32,717 nt of DNA from Phycisphaerae bacterium. GTDB taxonomy: Bacteria; Planctomycetota; Phycisphaerae; Phycisphaerales; SM1A02. The stretch is taken from contig JABJDN010000048.1 of the NCBI GenBank assembly GCA_018665385.1, positions 1-32,717 of the forward strand, given 5' to 3'. The position numbers and the translations under genes were made by a program. The notes beneath the pieces were generated by a model. That model was not told the origin of the DNA, did not search any database, and saw only the letters and a list, made by a program, of their open reading frames with translations. Positions 1 to 7,745 of the stretch are shown here, one piece after another. Every line of letters begins with the position of its first letter. Positions within the stretch are counted from its first letter, which is position 1.

Positions 1-672
1 ATTGATGAAATCCATCGGCTTCCTGCTGCGGTAGAAGAATATATCTACCCCGCGATGGAAGATTGCAAAATTGACTTCACTCTTGATTCTGGTATGCACG
101 CCCGAGTTGTCACGTACGCTTTGCAACCTTTTACCCTTATTGGTGCAACAACACGAGCTGGACTTCTCACTGGAGCATTGCGCAGCAGATTCGGCATAGT
201 ACACAATATTCGTTTTTACGATTGCGATGAACTATCAGCCATTCTTCAACAAGCAAGTGCAAAGTTAGCGTTGCAAACTCCAAGCGAAGAAGCGTTCACT
301 AGAATTGCATCTCGTAGTCGAGGCACGCCACGAATCGCATTACGATTACTTCGCAGGGTTAGGGATTATGCCCAAATTAAGCACAACGGCGATATCAATA
401 TCTCAGTTGTAAATGCTGCACTCGAATTAGAAGGTATAGATGAAGCTGGGCTAGACACTCTTGACCGTGCGTATTTAGCAACCCTCTCTGGAGTGTACGA
501 AGGCGGTCCTGTTGGTGTTGAAGCGATAGCTGCAAGCCTGGGTGAAGATGCCGGCACTTTGCAAGACGTAGTTGAGCCGTATTTGCTTCAAGCAGGTATG
601 CTGGCTCGAACAAGGCAAGGTAGAAAAATTACATCTTCCGGTCTAAAACACCTTAATTTAAAGTCCAAATAA
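1..672 (+). CDS. ruvB: Holliday junction branch migration ATPase RuvB (3' part, 5' end outside window)
   Basis: RuvB is the hexameric AAA+ motor that drives branch migration of Holliday junctions together with RuvA, before RuvC resolves them. The frame is open from base 1 and begins at the Walker B motif (IDEIHRL), so roughly the first 110 residues, including Walker A, lie outside the window and 223 residues are visible. The sequence continues with the AAA+ small domain (SRGTPRIALRLLRRVRDYAQ) and the C-terminal winged-helix DNA-binding domain (GPVGVEAIAASLGED, then GRKITSSGLKHLNL), which is the usual RuvB ending. An internal ATG at 55 is not the start, because conserved sequence lies upstream in the same frame. 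The identification is secure; only the truncation by the window edge limits it. Confidence 0.96.
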   Translation: MDEIHRLPAAVEEYIYPAMEDCKIDFTLDSGMHARVVTYALQPFTLIGATTRAGLLTGALRSRFGIVHNIRFYDCDELSAILQQASAKLALQTPSEEAFTRIASRSRGTPRIALRLLRRVRDYAQIKHNGDINISVVNAALELEGIDEAGLDTLDRAYLATLSGVYEGGPVGVEAIAASLGEDAGTLQDVVEPYLLQAGMLARTRQGRKITSSGLKHLNLKSK

Positions 673-723
673 CGATTTATCGGAAGATTTTCGATAGAAA
701 TCAAAAAAACTCGTTATTTTTGG
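665..723 (+). terminator. Imperfect long hairpin at the ruvB 3' end, possible terminator
   Basis: CCAAATAACGA (665-675) can pair with TCGTTA plus TTTTTGG (711-723), and a second inner stem TATCG (678-682) pairs with CGATA (692-696). The structure overlaps the ruvB stop codon and its 3' arm ends in an AT-rich, T-rich stretch. Its position suits termination, but the stem is AT-rich and interrupted, so the function is only a guess. Confidence 0.35.
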
Positions 724-843
724 GATAATTACCCTTGGCAGGTACGTCAATTTCCTCAATGATACACTTGGTTGAGCGTGCAATGTAGCCCGCTCTAAAT
801 TGTTGCAAGGCCCACTATCATGTCTTAAGGCTTGCAAATTGAA

Positions 844-880
844 TTGGTAGTCCATTATTTTCTACCAAATTTTATAAAAT
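844..880. promoter_or_regulatory. Inverted repeats upstream of the prepilin gene
   Basis: TTGGTAG (844-850) and CTACCAA (862-868) form a perfect 7-bp inverted repeat around an 11-nt spacer. A perfect 12-bp palindrome, ATTTTATAAAAT, follows directly at 869-880. They lie about 75-110 bases before the prepilin start and could be an operator or leader hairpin. I see no convincing -35/-10 pair nearby. The rest of 673-952 holds no gene I can support. Confidence 0.3.
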
Positions 881-952
881 GTTTATGGTTTTATGGAACC
901 CTAGACACTGTGTAAAGCGTATGTAATGACAACGCATGAAGGAAAAAAACAC

Positions 953-2164
953 ATGACAAACAAGAAACACATTCACGGTTTCACAATCGTAGAGCTATTA
1001 GTCGTTATTTCGATTATCGCTCTTCTCGTTGGTATTTTGGTACCAGCTGTTCAGAAAGCACGTGACAGCGCAAAAGTTACACAATCAAAATCAAATATGC
1101 ATCAAGTTATGATTGCATTGCAGACCTATGCTTCTGATCACAATGATCGAAACTTCACAACTGCACCAGATAACTTATCAAGTGGTAACCGCCAAGGAAT
1201 GGACATCGAAGCAGCAGTCGACGCTCTCGCAATCGCTAACACATACCCAATGGGTATTAAACTAGGCGAATACGATGGTAACGGGTACATCTACTTCATC
1301 GGTACACCAGATTGGTGTGGCGGCGAAACAGGTGGTATTGCTCCGTACTGTTTCCAGTCAGGTCTTACAACTAGTTCCACTGGTAAAGATGGCTACGGCG
1401 TTTGGCGTCACCCTAATGCTTTGCAATGTGCTGAATACATGGAAGGCAAGCCACTTCACGATGCATATTTCTCGCCCAAAGATGTAGTTCCACTAAAAGC
1501 AATCGAAGATTGCAAAGATAACTCTGGTTCTTACTGCCCAACTACAGCAATGTCTGATGTTCACACTGGCGCAACAGGAATCGTGACCTCAAACCTTCTT
1601 GCTATTCCTTCAAGTTATTGCATATCCCCTGCGTTAATGTACAACCCAGTTGTATACCAATACAATATTCTGGCTGCGCAACGACCAACTGACCCAATGG
1701 CATCACCTCGTGGCTTCCAACCTCCAACAATTTCACAAGCTAAATACCCTGCAAACAAGACATGGCTTATGGAGCACAACTGGCTACAAAACCTGAGTGC
1801 TAACGAATGCAGTCGGCGTCTTGTAGGCTCATGGTTCCTTCAAGGCGATGGTTGCTACGATGGTTGCGAACCAAGTCACTACAACGCACACCCAGACTCA
1901 GAACCAGTTTGCGTATTCGTTGACGGTACTGTTAAAACATACATGCTGAACGATTTCATGATTGATTCAGGTATCGCAGAAGCAGATATGGAACCATCAC
2001 AACGTACAGGTGGTCTTCAAATCACTAACCTAGGTAACTTCGGTTTCGACAGTGGTAGCCACGAAGGCTACTTTGCAGAAGCAAACGAAATTACAAACGT
2101 TCGATGGACTGGCCACACACACACCAAATTCGGTGCTCGTGGTCGCGATACGCTGTCCAAGTAA
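953..2164 (+). CDS. Prepilin-type protein with H-x9-DG-like C-terminus
   Basis: This is an exported type IV pilin-like protein of 403 residues. The N-terminus is a textbook prepilin: a short basic leader (MTNKKHIHG), cleavage before FTIVE with the conserved Glu at +5, then a hydrophobic helix ([20 protein letters not shown]) that would anchor it in the membrane and in a pilus or pseudopilus. The globular part carries [23 protein letters not shown] near the end, resembling the H-x9-DG motif common in planctomycete prepilin-like proteins; several cysteines suggest disulfides. An in-frame ATG at 926 would add nine residues, but GAAGGA (938-943) sits nine bases before the ATG at 953 and that start gives a normal leader. 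The gene stands alone with its own strong terminator, which fits an abundant product. Its exact role (surface fibre, secretion or uptake) is unknown. Confidence 0.85.
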   Translation: MTNKKHIHGFTIVELLVVISIIALLVGILVPAVQKARDSAKVTQSKSNMHQVMIALQTYASDHNDRNFTTAPDNLSSGNRQGMDIEAAVDALAIANTYPMGIKLGEYDGNGYIYFIGTPDWCGGETGGIAPYCFQSGLTTSSTGKDGYGVWRHPNALQCAEYMEGKPLHDAYFSPKDVVPLKAIEDCKDNSGSYCPTTAMSDVHTGATGIVTSNLLAIPSSYCISPALMYNPVVYQYNILAAQRPTDPMASPRGFQPPTISQAKYPANKTWLMEHNWLQNLSANECSRRLVGSWFLQGDGCYDGCEPSHYNAHPDSEPVCVFVDGTVKTYMLNDFMIDSGIAEADMEPSQRTGGLQITNLGNFGFDSGSHEGYFAEANEITNVRWTGHTHTKFGARGRDTLSK

Positions 2165-2201
2165 ATTGGCTCAGTAACATCGGATAAATTTTCCTTCATA
2201 G

Positions 2202-2234
2202 GGCGGCTACGCAAACGCGTAGCCGCCTTTTTTT
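2202..2234 (+). terminator. Strong intrinsic terminator after the prepilin gene
   Basis: A perfect 11-bp GC-rich stem, GGCGGCTACGC (2202-2212) with GCGTAGCCGCC (2217-2227), has an AAAC tetraloop and is followed directly by seven T residues (2228-2234). It lies 37 bases after the prepilin stop and separates that gene from the downstream operon. Confidence 0.93.
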
Positions 2235-2254
2235 ATTCAGAGTACACTGCACAA

Positions 2255-3649
2255 ATGCAAGAATTAACACACGAGCGCCTCGTCGTTGTCGACTCCGTTT
2301 TAGACTTAGTTGGCAACACACCAATATTGAAATTGAATGCCCTCGATACAGGAAAATGTGACCTGTTTCTAAAATTAGAGTCTCAAAATCCGGGGCAATC
2401 TATAAAAGATCGAATAGCAATAACTATGATTGAGAGGGCTGAAAAAGATGGTCTTCTGAAAGAAGGCGTACGTATCATCGAAGCCACTGCGGGCAACACT
2501 GGTATTGCACTTGCTCTTATAGCTTCTTTAAAAGGGTATGACATAACCGTTGTCGTTCCGGACAAAATGAGCGAGGGGAAAATCGCACATCTACGTGCAA
2601 TGGGAGCAGACGTGATAATGGCCAGAAGCGATGTCGCAAAAGGCGATCCTGAATATTATCAAGATGTTGCAGAAAGGCTCGCAACCGAAAACGGGTGGTT
2701 CTTTGTAAATCAATTTTCGAATGAAGCCAACGTTGAGGCGCACTACAACTCAACGGGTCCTGAAATTTGGCAACAGTTAGAAGGCAATGTTGATGCAGTC
2801 ATTATTGGAGTTGGGTCTGGCGGTACAATCACAGGAATTGGTCGGTACTTAAAAGAGCAAAATCCCAATATAGAAATTATTCTTGCCGACCCAGAAGGTT
2901 CTGTACTTGAACCTCTTGTCAACGAAGGTAAAACTATTACTGCGGGCTCATGGCTTGTTGAAGGTATCGGCGAAGATTTTGTTCCTCCAATCACAGACCT
3001 AGGCGTTGTTTCAAAAGCGTACTACGTAAGCGATAAAGAAGCATTTACGGTTGCACGTGAGTTGCTTAAGAAAGAAGGCATTCTCGCGGGTTCATCCACT
3101 GGTACTTTGCTGGCGACCGCACTGAAATGGTGCAACGAGCAAACCGAACCGAAACGAGTTGTCACTTTTGCGTGTGACCATGGTTCTAAATACCTCAACA
3201 AAATGTTTAACGATTACTGGATGCTCGACCAAGGATTTATCGATCGTGAAAATCATGGAGATCTTCGGGATTTGGTTGCACGTCGCCATTCCACAAAAGA
3301 AGATTTCACCCTTATTGAGTCGTTGCCTGTTATTCAGGCAATCAAAAACATGCGCTTATATGACATAAGCCAAATGGCTGTACTCGATAGTAACGGCAAA
3401 GTCGTAGGCATTCTTGACGAGAGTGACATTCTGCTCGCTGTAGTGAAAGACGCAAACAACTTCACTAAACCTGTAAGCGAATTTATGACCACCGAACTTT
3501 CAACAATATCTGCAGACTCTCCAATCGATGCCCTCATGCCACTTTTTGCAGAGGACAAAGTAGCAATCGTATTCGATGGCGACACCTATCTTGGATTGAT
3601 TACCAAAATTGATTTAATCACTCACTTAAGAAAGCAGTTAGCACGGTGA
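2255..3649 (+). CDS. cbs: Cystathionine beta-synthase-type PLP enzyme with C-terminal CBS-domain pair
   Basis: A cytoplasmic fold-type II PLP enzyme of 464 residues. It most likely condenses homocysteine with serine (or an activated serine) to cystathionine, the first step of reverse transsulfuration. Visible features are VGNTPILKL near residue 20, the PLP-binding lysine in SIKDR (K51), the substrate loop EATAGNTG (Ala where TSGNTG is commonest), and the phosphate-binding GSGGTITG. Residues from about 335 to the end form two CBS domains (IKNMRLYDISQMAVLDSNGKVVGIL, then VSEFMTTELSTISADSPIDALMPLF), usually sites of nucleotide or SAM regulation. The next gene encodes a cystathionine-processing enzyme and overlaps this stop (GTGA), which supports transsulfuration over plain cysteine synthase. 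A cysteine-synthase activity cannot be excluded from sequence alone. Confidence 0.88.
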   Translation: MQELTHERLVVVDSVLDLVGNTPILKLNALDTGKCDLFLKLESQNPGQSIKDRIAITMIERAEKDGLLKEGVRIIEATAGNTGIALALIASLKGYDITVVVPDKMSEGKIAHLRAMGADVIMARSDVAKGDPEYYQDVAERLATENGWFFVNQFSNEANVEAHYNSTGPEIWQQLEGNVDAVIIGVGSGGTITGIGRYLKEQNPNIEIILADPEGSVLEPLVNEGKTITAGSWLVEGIGEDFVPPITDLGVVSKAYYVSDKEAFTVARELLKKEGILAGSSTGTLLATALKWCNEQTEPKRVVTFACDHGSKYLNKMFNDYWMLDQGFIDRENHGDLRDLVARRHSTKEDFTLIESLPVIQAIKNMRLYDISQMAVLDSNGKVVGILDESDILLAVVKDANNFTKPVSEFMTTELSTISADSPIDALMPLFAEDKVAIVFDGDTYLGLITKIDLITHLRKQLAR

Positions 3650-4842
3650 ATAAAAAAAACCAACACTTCGATTCCAAAGTTATTCACGCAGGGCAATCGG
3701 TTGAGCCAGTTACTGGCGCGGTCATGCCGCCAATTTTCTTAACTTCAACCTATGTACAAGAATCACCTGGTGTACATAAAGGCTTTGAATACACAAGAAG
3801 CCACAACCCGACAAGATACGCCTTAGAACGGTGTATAGCTCGCCTAGAGGGGTCTGAACTTACCGAGGAGCAAGATGCTTCCTACGGCGGTTTTGCGTTC
3901 TCCAGCGGCATGGCAGCAATCTCTACGACGCTCGACCTTCTCAACGCAGGTGACCACATCATTGCAATGGATGATTTGTATGGCGGCACGAATCGACTAT
4001 TCACCAAAGTAAAAGAGCGTTCTGCAGGATTGCAATTTTCATTTGTTGACCTAACAAATTTAAGCCTTCTTGAAAATGCGATTACCGATAAAACAAAATT
4101 GATCTGGATTGAAACGCCGACAAACCCAATGCTAAAACTTGTTGACCTTGAAGGCGTGGTCAACATCGCAAAGGATCGCGGAATACTCCTTGCTTGTGAT
4201 AATACATTCGCAACACCCGCTCTCCAGCACCCTCTTGATATGGGATTTGACATTGTTATGCACAGCGCAACTAAGTACCTTGCTGGGCACAGCGACGTTG
4301 TTGCTGGGATTCTTGTAACTGGAAATCCTGAACTTGCAGAGCGTATCCGCTTTGTTCACAATTCAGCAGGCCCAATCCTAAGCCCGTTCGATTCGTATTT
4401 GGTGCTACGTGGCATCAAAACGTTGTCACTCCGTATGCGAAGGCATTGCGAGAGCGCCAAGCGAATCGCTACATGGCTCAATACACAAGAGAGCGTAGAA
4501 CTAGTTATCTACCCTGGCCTATCCTCCCATCCCCAATTTGAAATTGCAGAGAAGCAAATGCAAATCGATGGAGAACTCGCAGGCGGTGGGATGATCACTT
4601 GCATCATTGCTGGTGGAATTGAAAAATCAAAATCATTCCTTGAAAAACTCGAAATATTCTCTCTTGCTGAATCACTTGGAGGCGTTGAATCGCTTGTCGA
4701 ACACCCTGCAATTATGACACATGCATCCGTTTCTCCTGAAAATCGTGCTGAACTTGGAATTGAAGACGGCCTAGTTCGCTTGAGCATCGGGATAGAAGAT
4801 TGCGGGGACCTTATTGCAGACCTTGAACAGGCGCTCGCGTAA
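3646..4842 (+). CDS. Cystathionine gamma-lyase / gamma-synthase family PLP enzyme
   Basis: A 398-residue member of the Cys/Met-metabolism PLP family. Beside a cystathionine beta-synthase it probably cleaves cystathionine to cysteine, 2-oxobutyrate and ammonia. The N-terminus has YTRSHNPTR and FSSGMAAISTTLDLL; the cofactor lysine is in SATKYLAGHSD (K210), preceded by ACDNTFATPALQHPLDMG. The C-terminal part has the family's SLGGVESLVEHPAIMTHAS and GLVRLSIGIED. The start is GTG, overlapping the previous stop as GTGA, so the two genes are probably translationally coupled. Lyase and gamma-synthase cannot be told apart reliably by eye, so no gene symbol is given. It is followed after six bases by pgi in the same direction. 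Confidence 0.87.
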   Translation: MNKKNQHFDSKVIHAGQSVEPVTGAVMPPIFLTSTYVQESPGVHKGFEYTRSHNPTRYALERCIARLEGSELTEEQDASYGGFAFSSGMAAISTTLDLLNAGDHIIAMDDLYGGTNRLFTKVKERSAGLQFSFVDLTNLSLLENAITDKTKLIWIETPTNPMLKLVDLEGVVNIAKDRGILLACDNTFATPALQHPLDMGFDIVMHSATKYLAGHSDVVAGILVTGNPELAERIRFVHNSAGPILSPFDSYLVLRGIKTLSLRMRRHCESAKRIATWLNTQESVELVIYPGLSSHPQFEIAEKQMQIDGELAGGGMITCIIAGGIEKSKSFLEKLEIFSLAESLGGVESLVEHPAIMTHASVSPENRAELGIEDGLVRLSIGIEDCGDLIADLEQALA

Positions 4843-4848
4843 CTTCGT

Positions 4849-6075
4849 ATGAATACTATCGAACTTCATTTCCATTTTGATATTCATGAACCAAGTTCGC
4901 TGGCTAGCGTCATCCAATCTGCAAATGAGGGCAGTGGCAAAGGCGATGAGCGTTGGAGAGCACTGTGGCAAGAGCCGATGCAAAGCGAACATATCAGCGA
5001 AATTTCATCGTTGGTCTCTTCGCTACAGCCATACAAAAACATATTAGTACTTGGTATTGGGGGGTCAGCTCTGGGTACAAAAGCACTCTATCACTCCTTG
5101 CGTGATGACGATTCAACTAATTTACTTGTCCTAGACAACATTGACCCCCACACATTCAATTCCACCGTACCGCACCTCTCTAACGATTCCCAAACTGTTG
5201 TTGTTGTTATCTCCAAATCTGGAGGAACAGCGGAAATTGGAGCACTGTTAATGGCAACACAGAAAGCATTACCAGATGCTTCGTACGTTGCAGTCACAGG
5301 TGAATCTGGCGAATTACAAAAATTTGCAAACGTAAATAATTGGCCTACCCTTCCGGTACCTGACGGAGTTGGTGGCAGGTTTAGCGTCCTTTCACCTGTA
5401 GGCTTGTTTCCACTCGCACTTTGCGGCATCGCAATTCAACCCCTACTTGAAGGTGCAAGAGAGATGGATGAACTTTGCCAAACAACAGAGAACAATCCAG
5501 CAGGCAATCTTGCAAATGCTCTCATTTCAGCAATGCACGAAGGTCACAATATCCAAGTCATGATGCCGTACTGCGATCGACTTGTAAAACTTGCTGAATG
5601 GTATGTCCAACTCTGGGCTGAATCGCTTGGGAAAATCACTTCTTCAGGAACGAGAGTCGGTCCATCGCCAATGACTGCTCTTGGAGCAACTGACCAACAC
5701 AGCATGCTGCAATTATGGCGAGAAGGCCCAGCCGATAAAGTTATTGGTTTTATTGAACTCCAAGAGACCGTGGACGTCCAACTTGGCGAAAAGCCTCTGA
5801 CAGATTCGCTCTCTTGGCTTTGCGGAACCTCAATGGCATCTCTGCTCAGCGCCCAACTACATGCCACAGAACAAGCCGTCCGCGAGGCAGGTCAAAAAAC
5901 TTGGTCCTTACATATGCAGAGCCTAAATGGGCATTCACTGGGGCAATTTATAGCACTTTGGCAAATTACCGTCGCAATCGCAGGCCGGCTAATAGATGTA
6001 AACCCTTATGACCAACCTGGCGTAGAACTTGGCAAGTTGCTCACAAAAAAAGCATATACAAATAAAAAACCATGA
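4849..6075 (+). CDS. pgi: Glucose-6-phosphate isomerase
   Basis: Interconverts glucose 6-phosphate and fructose 6-phosphate in the cytoplasm. At 408 residues it is of the shorter bacterial kind rather than the ~550-residue form. It has two SIS-type sugar-phosphate domains: LVLGIGGSALGTKALY near residue 70, VISKSGGTAEIGALL near 122, the PGI signature GGRFSVLSPVGLFPLAL near 178, and the C-terminal signature NPYDQPGVELGKLL containing the catalytic Lys. TSSGTRVGPSPMTALGATDQHSMLQL is the usual region before the substrate-binding His. It is the third gene of the transsulfuration operon, six bases after the lyase; no functional link to sulfur metabolism is obvious, so this is probably co-transcription only. 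Confidence 0.93.
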   Translation: MNTIELHFHFDIHEPSSLASVIQSANEGSGKGDERWRALWQEPMQSEHISEISSLVSSLQPYKNILVLGIGGSALGTKALYHSLRDDDSTNLLVLDNIDPHTFNSTVPHLSNDSQTVVVVISKSGGTAEIGALLMATQKALPDASYVAVTGESGELQKFANVNNWPTLPVPDGVGGRFSVLSPVGLFPLALCGIAIQPLLEGAREMDELCQTTENNPAGNLANALISAMHEGHNIQVMMPYCDRLVKLAEWYVQLWAESLGKITSSGTRVGPSPMTALGATDQHSMLQLWREGPADKVIGFIELQETVDVQLGEKPLTDSLSWLCGTSMASLLSAQLHATEQAVREAGQKTWSLHMQSLNGHSLGQFIALWQITVAIAGRLIDVNPYDQPGVELGKLLTKKAYTNKKP

Positions 6076-6077
6076 CC

Positions 6078-6110
6078 AACAGGTCCCCGCATATGCGAAG
6101 CACTGTTTTT
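6078..6110. terminator. Weak hairpin between convergent pgi and csrA
   Basis: AACAG (6078-6082) can pair with CTGTT (6103-6107) around a CGCATATGCG palindrome, followed by a T-run (6106-6110). Its position in the 42-base convergent gap suits termination of pgi, but the stem is short. Confidence 0.3.
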
Positions 6111-6117
6111 GAATATG

Positions 6118-6351
6118 TTAAAAACGGGCGATACGTGGCGGTGGAATTTCTTTTAAATCGTTTCGCTCAAACGAAGATGCGCCTTCGTTTTCTTTTTTAA
6201 TTGCGTCGTACACTTCTTTACGATGGACAGGTATTGAAGAAGGCGCTTTTATACCCACCCGTACCTTATCGCCTCTAATGTCAACGATTGTCAGTTCGAT
6301 GTCGTCACCAATCATTATAGTTTCGTCTTTATGGCGTGATAGCACTAGCAT
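6118..6351 (-). CDS. csrA: Carbon storage regulator CsrA (translational regulator)
   Basis: CsrA is a small dimeric RNA-binding protein that binds GGA motifs in hairpin loops, usually over ribosome binding sites, and blocks or stabilises mRNAs. The 77-residue product starts MLVLSRHKDETIMIG, continues with IELTIVDIRGDKVRVGIKAP, and has the RNA-contacting VHRKEVYDAI (equivalent to E. coli R44). A C-terminal extension beyond the 61 residues of E. coli CsrA is present (ASSFERNDLKEIPPPRIARF). The start at 6351 is chosen because it gives the canonical MLVLSR and has AGGAAGGA seven bases upstream; a longer frame begins at TTG within that SD. It lies 79 bases after fliW, whose product is the protein antagonist of CsrA. 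Its own ribosome site lies in a GGA inverted repeat, suggesting autoregulation. Confidence 0.95.
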   Translation of the reverse strand: MLVLSRHKDETIMIGDDIELTIVDIRGDKVRVGIKAPSSIPVHRKEVYDAIKKENEGASSFERNDLKEIPPPRIARF

Positions 6352-6354
6352 AGT

Positions 6355-6365
6355 AGAATCCTTCC
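6355..6365 (-). promoter_or_regulatory. csrA ribosome binding site inside a GGA-loop inverted repeat
   Basis: On the minus strand the csrA Shine-Dalgarno reads GGAAGGATTCT. GAA and TTC flank a central GGA, with an outer G-U pair, so the SD can fold into a tiny GGA-triloop hairpin, the kind of site CsrA prefers. The spacing from GGA to the ATG is seven bases. Confidence 0.5.
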
Positions 6366-6430
6366 TCAAGGTTGTTGCTAAAGTTGCAACTCTGCCGCCC
6401 TTCCCTGGGCAACATCATGTCAAAAATCAA

Positions 6431-6874
6431 TTAAGCAGTCAGTCGTTCCTGGGCTGTGAGCCTCACAATTTCATGCCGAGTAGTCCATCGTTTATCCGCA
6501 AGCACAAGTTGCATTGCTTGATGGTTCGCTAAATTTACAATAATAGGTCCTTGTAAATTTACAGTTAACGTTTGGTCGTATTTGTTCACAATGACAAATG
6601 TTTGTGCGGTTTCAAGAGTTGCCAGCTGCAAGTCATCCATCTGCTCTTTACGAACAGTCGCTTGGTAATCGGGAACCCATGTTGATGGATCCGTTACCAC
6701 AAATGCTAATTCTGATGCTTCAGTTGATTGCAACCAGAAGAACAGACCATCATTATCTGGTTGAAGTAACGCATATTGCGTATAACTAGAGAACCCGAGT
6801 AACCCAGAGGGAAACTCCAAAATTCTACTATCATCAACCTCGACTGTACCGAATCGAGTCGTTTGTACATTCAT
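6431..6874 (-). CDS. fliW: Flagellar assembly factor FliW (CsrA antagonist)
   Basis: FliW is a small cytoplasmic protein that, in Bacillus and Campylobacter, binds flagellin and allosterically inhibits CsrA, coupling flagellin synthesis to filament assembly. The 147-residue product shows the family pattern: MNVQTTRFGTVEVDD, then ILEFPSGLLGFSSYTQYALL, and later FVVTDPSTWVPDY and PIIVNLANHQAMQLVL. Its neighbour downstream is csrA, the standard fliW-csrA arrangement. No flagellin or other flagellar gene is in the window. The upstream leader (6875-7070) carries several small hairpins with GGA in the loop, and the last one overlaps the likely SD (AAGGA, 11 bases before the ATG). That suggests CsrA may control this operon. 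Confidence 0.93.
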   Translation of the reverse strand: MNVQTTRFGTVEVDDSRILEFPSGLLGFSSYTQYALLQPDNDGLFFWLQSTEASELAFVVTDPSTWVPDYQATVRKEQMDDLQLATLETAQTFVIVNKYDQTLTVNLQGPIIVNLANHQAMQLVLADKRWTTRHEIVRLTAQERLTA

Positions 6875-6881
6875 TCTCTAT

Positions 6882-6977
6882 GCAATCCTTGCTGGTTCTG
6901 TGAATCCTTCAGTGCCCCACTCCGTTAGTGGGTGACATCCTGTCCGAGATCTGTTCGGCTTGAACCACAAGACCGAA
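6882..6977 (-). promoter_or_regulatory. Structured fliW leader with repeated GGA hairpins (candidate CsrA sites)
   Basis: Reading the minus strand toward fliW there are four or five consecutive inverted repeats. A 9-bp stem with one bulge lies at 6954-6977. GACA-GGA-TGTC lies at 6934-6944. CCCACT-AACGG-AGTGGG lies at 6916-6932. TGAA-GGA-TTCA lies at 6901-6911. GCAA-GGA-TTGC lies at 6882-6892, over the likely SD. Three are perfect 4-bp stems around a GGA triloop. CsrA is known to bind GGA in hairpin loops, with at least two sites often bridged by one dimer. CsrA binding here is inferred from pattern only. Confidence 0.5.
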
Positions 6978-7070
6978 TCAACCACATATCATTGTGGTCG
7001 TCTTGCCATCGGCAGTATTGAGCATGTTTCGATAATCTATGTTGGAAGTAAGCGATAAGTCCGGTAATAA

Positions 7071-7745
7071 CTAGCGGTTCATCAACATATAGATTGTAGT
7101 TCCAAGTGCAACTACACAAATCGTAAGTACTACTGCAAGAATTCGGATAGTTCTCCCATCCTGCTTATTCTTACGCTGCAAGGCATGGAATGGTGGTGAA
7201 CCTGTATTTTCTTCTGCATTCTTATTTTCAGACTCTTCGCGGGGTGGCAAGGTCAACGGCGTTGATTGTGTATCCAAAATAGATGAATCTGAGAGAAAAG
7301 AGGACATCCCCTCTACTTTTCCTTCGGAGGGTACAGTAAGGTCAACACCGAAATTGTTTCTATCTCTGTACGTGAGAAATGGTGTCTTGCATGCTCCACA
7401 ACTTCTATCTTGTGCTGCGACATGTTCCCCACAACTGTGGCAGCGACCGAGGATATGCGCGATACCAGGCACTCTGCGAGCGACTTTCCAAAGTTGTCTT
7501 GTCGTTGGACCGCGCAAGATTGTGTGCAATTCGACTTCGCCCCTTCGAGCAAGCTCTGCAAGATGGTCGTACGTCATTCCTGGTAAGAATGGCGATTTAG
7601 GGTCTCTGATAGACCAAGGGCCAATTGAGCCCTCTGCGTACAACAAGCCATCTGTATCAAGCGAATTATCGCATGATTTACATACTGAAGTTTCTTGTTG
7701 AGTCTCCCCACAAACTGGGCAGACGAGTATCCTTTGTTTAGCCAT
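7071..7745 (-). CDS. Zinc-ribbon / GYF-like domain protein with C-terminal membrane anchor
   Basis: A 224-residue protein I do not recognise as a named family. It begins with a four-cysteine zinc ribbon (C9-x2-C12, then C22-x2-C25). Next comes a stretch resembling a GYF_2 domain (GPWSIRDPKSPFLPGMTYDHLAELARRGEVELHTILRG). A second four-cysteine ribbon follows (CHSCGEHVAAQDRSCGAC), then a low-complexity charged linker. One transmembrane helix near the C-terminus (ILAVVLTICVVALGTTIYML) suggests a tail-anchored protein with its domains in the cytoplasm. GYF_2-like modules bind proline-rich peptides in some proteins; that role is not shown here. The ATG at 7745 is preferred because it precedes the first ribbon closely; an ATG at 7760 and a TTG at 7772 are in frame. 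Its start overlaps the divergent lipoprotein gene within one CATG. Confidence 0.65.
   Translation of the reverse strand: MAKQRILVCPVCGETQQETSVCKSCDNSLDTDGLLYAEGSIGPWSIRDPKSPFLPGMTYDHLAELARRGEVELHTILRGPTTRQLWKVARRVPGIAHILGRCHSCGEHVAAQDRSCGACKTPFLTYRDRNNFGVDLTVPSEGKVEGMSSFLSDSSILDTQSTPLTLPPREESENKNAEENTGSPPFHALQRKNKQDGRTIRILAVVLTICVVALGTTIYMLMNR

Noticed and set aside
658-855. 65-codon minus-strand reading frame after ruvB
   Set aside because: No SD, no recognisable domain, and it runs through the hairpin at the ruvB end; probably chance.
3882-4253. 123-codon minus-strand frame inside the cystathionine lyase/synthase gene
   Set aside because: It is antisense to a strongly conserved PLP enzyme and has no domain of its own.
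5091-5429. 112-codon minus-strand frame inside pgi
   Set aside because: Antisense shadow of conserved pgi sequence; Ser/Thr/Pro-rich with no SD.
6875-7070. Possible free-standing small RNA gene or tRNA in the fliW leader
   Set aside because: No cloverleaf or T-loop pattern was found and there is no terminator after the hairpins before fliW; a 5' leader explains it better.
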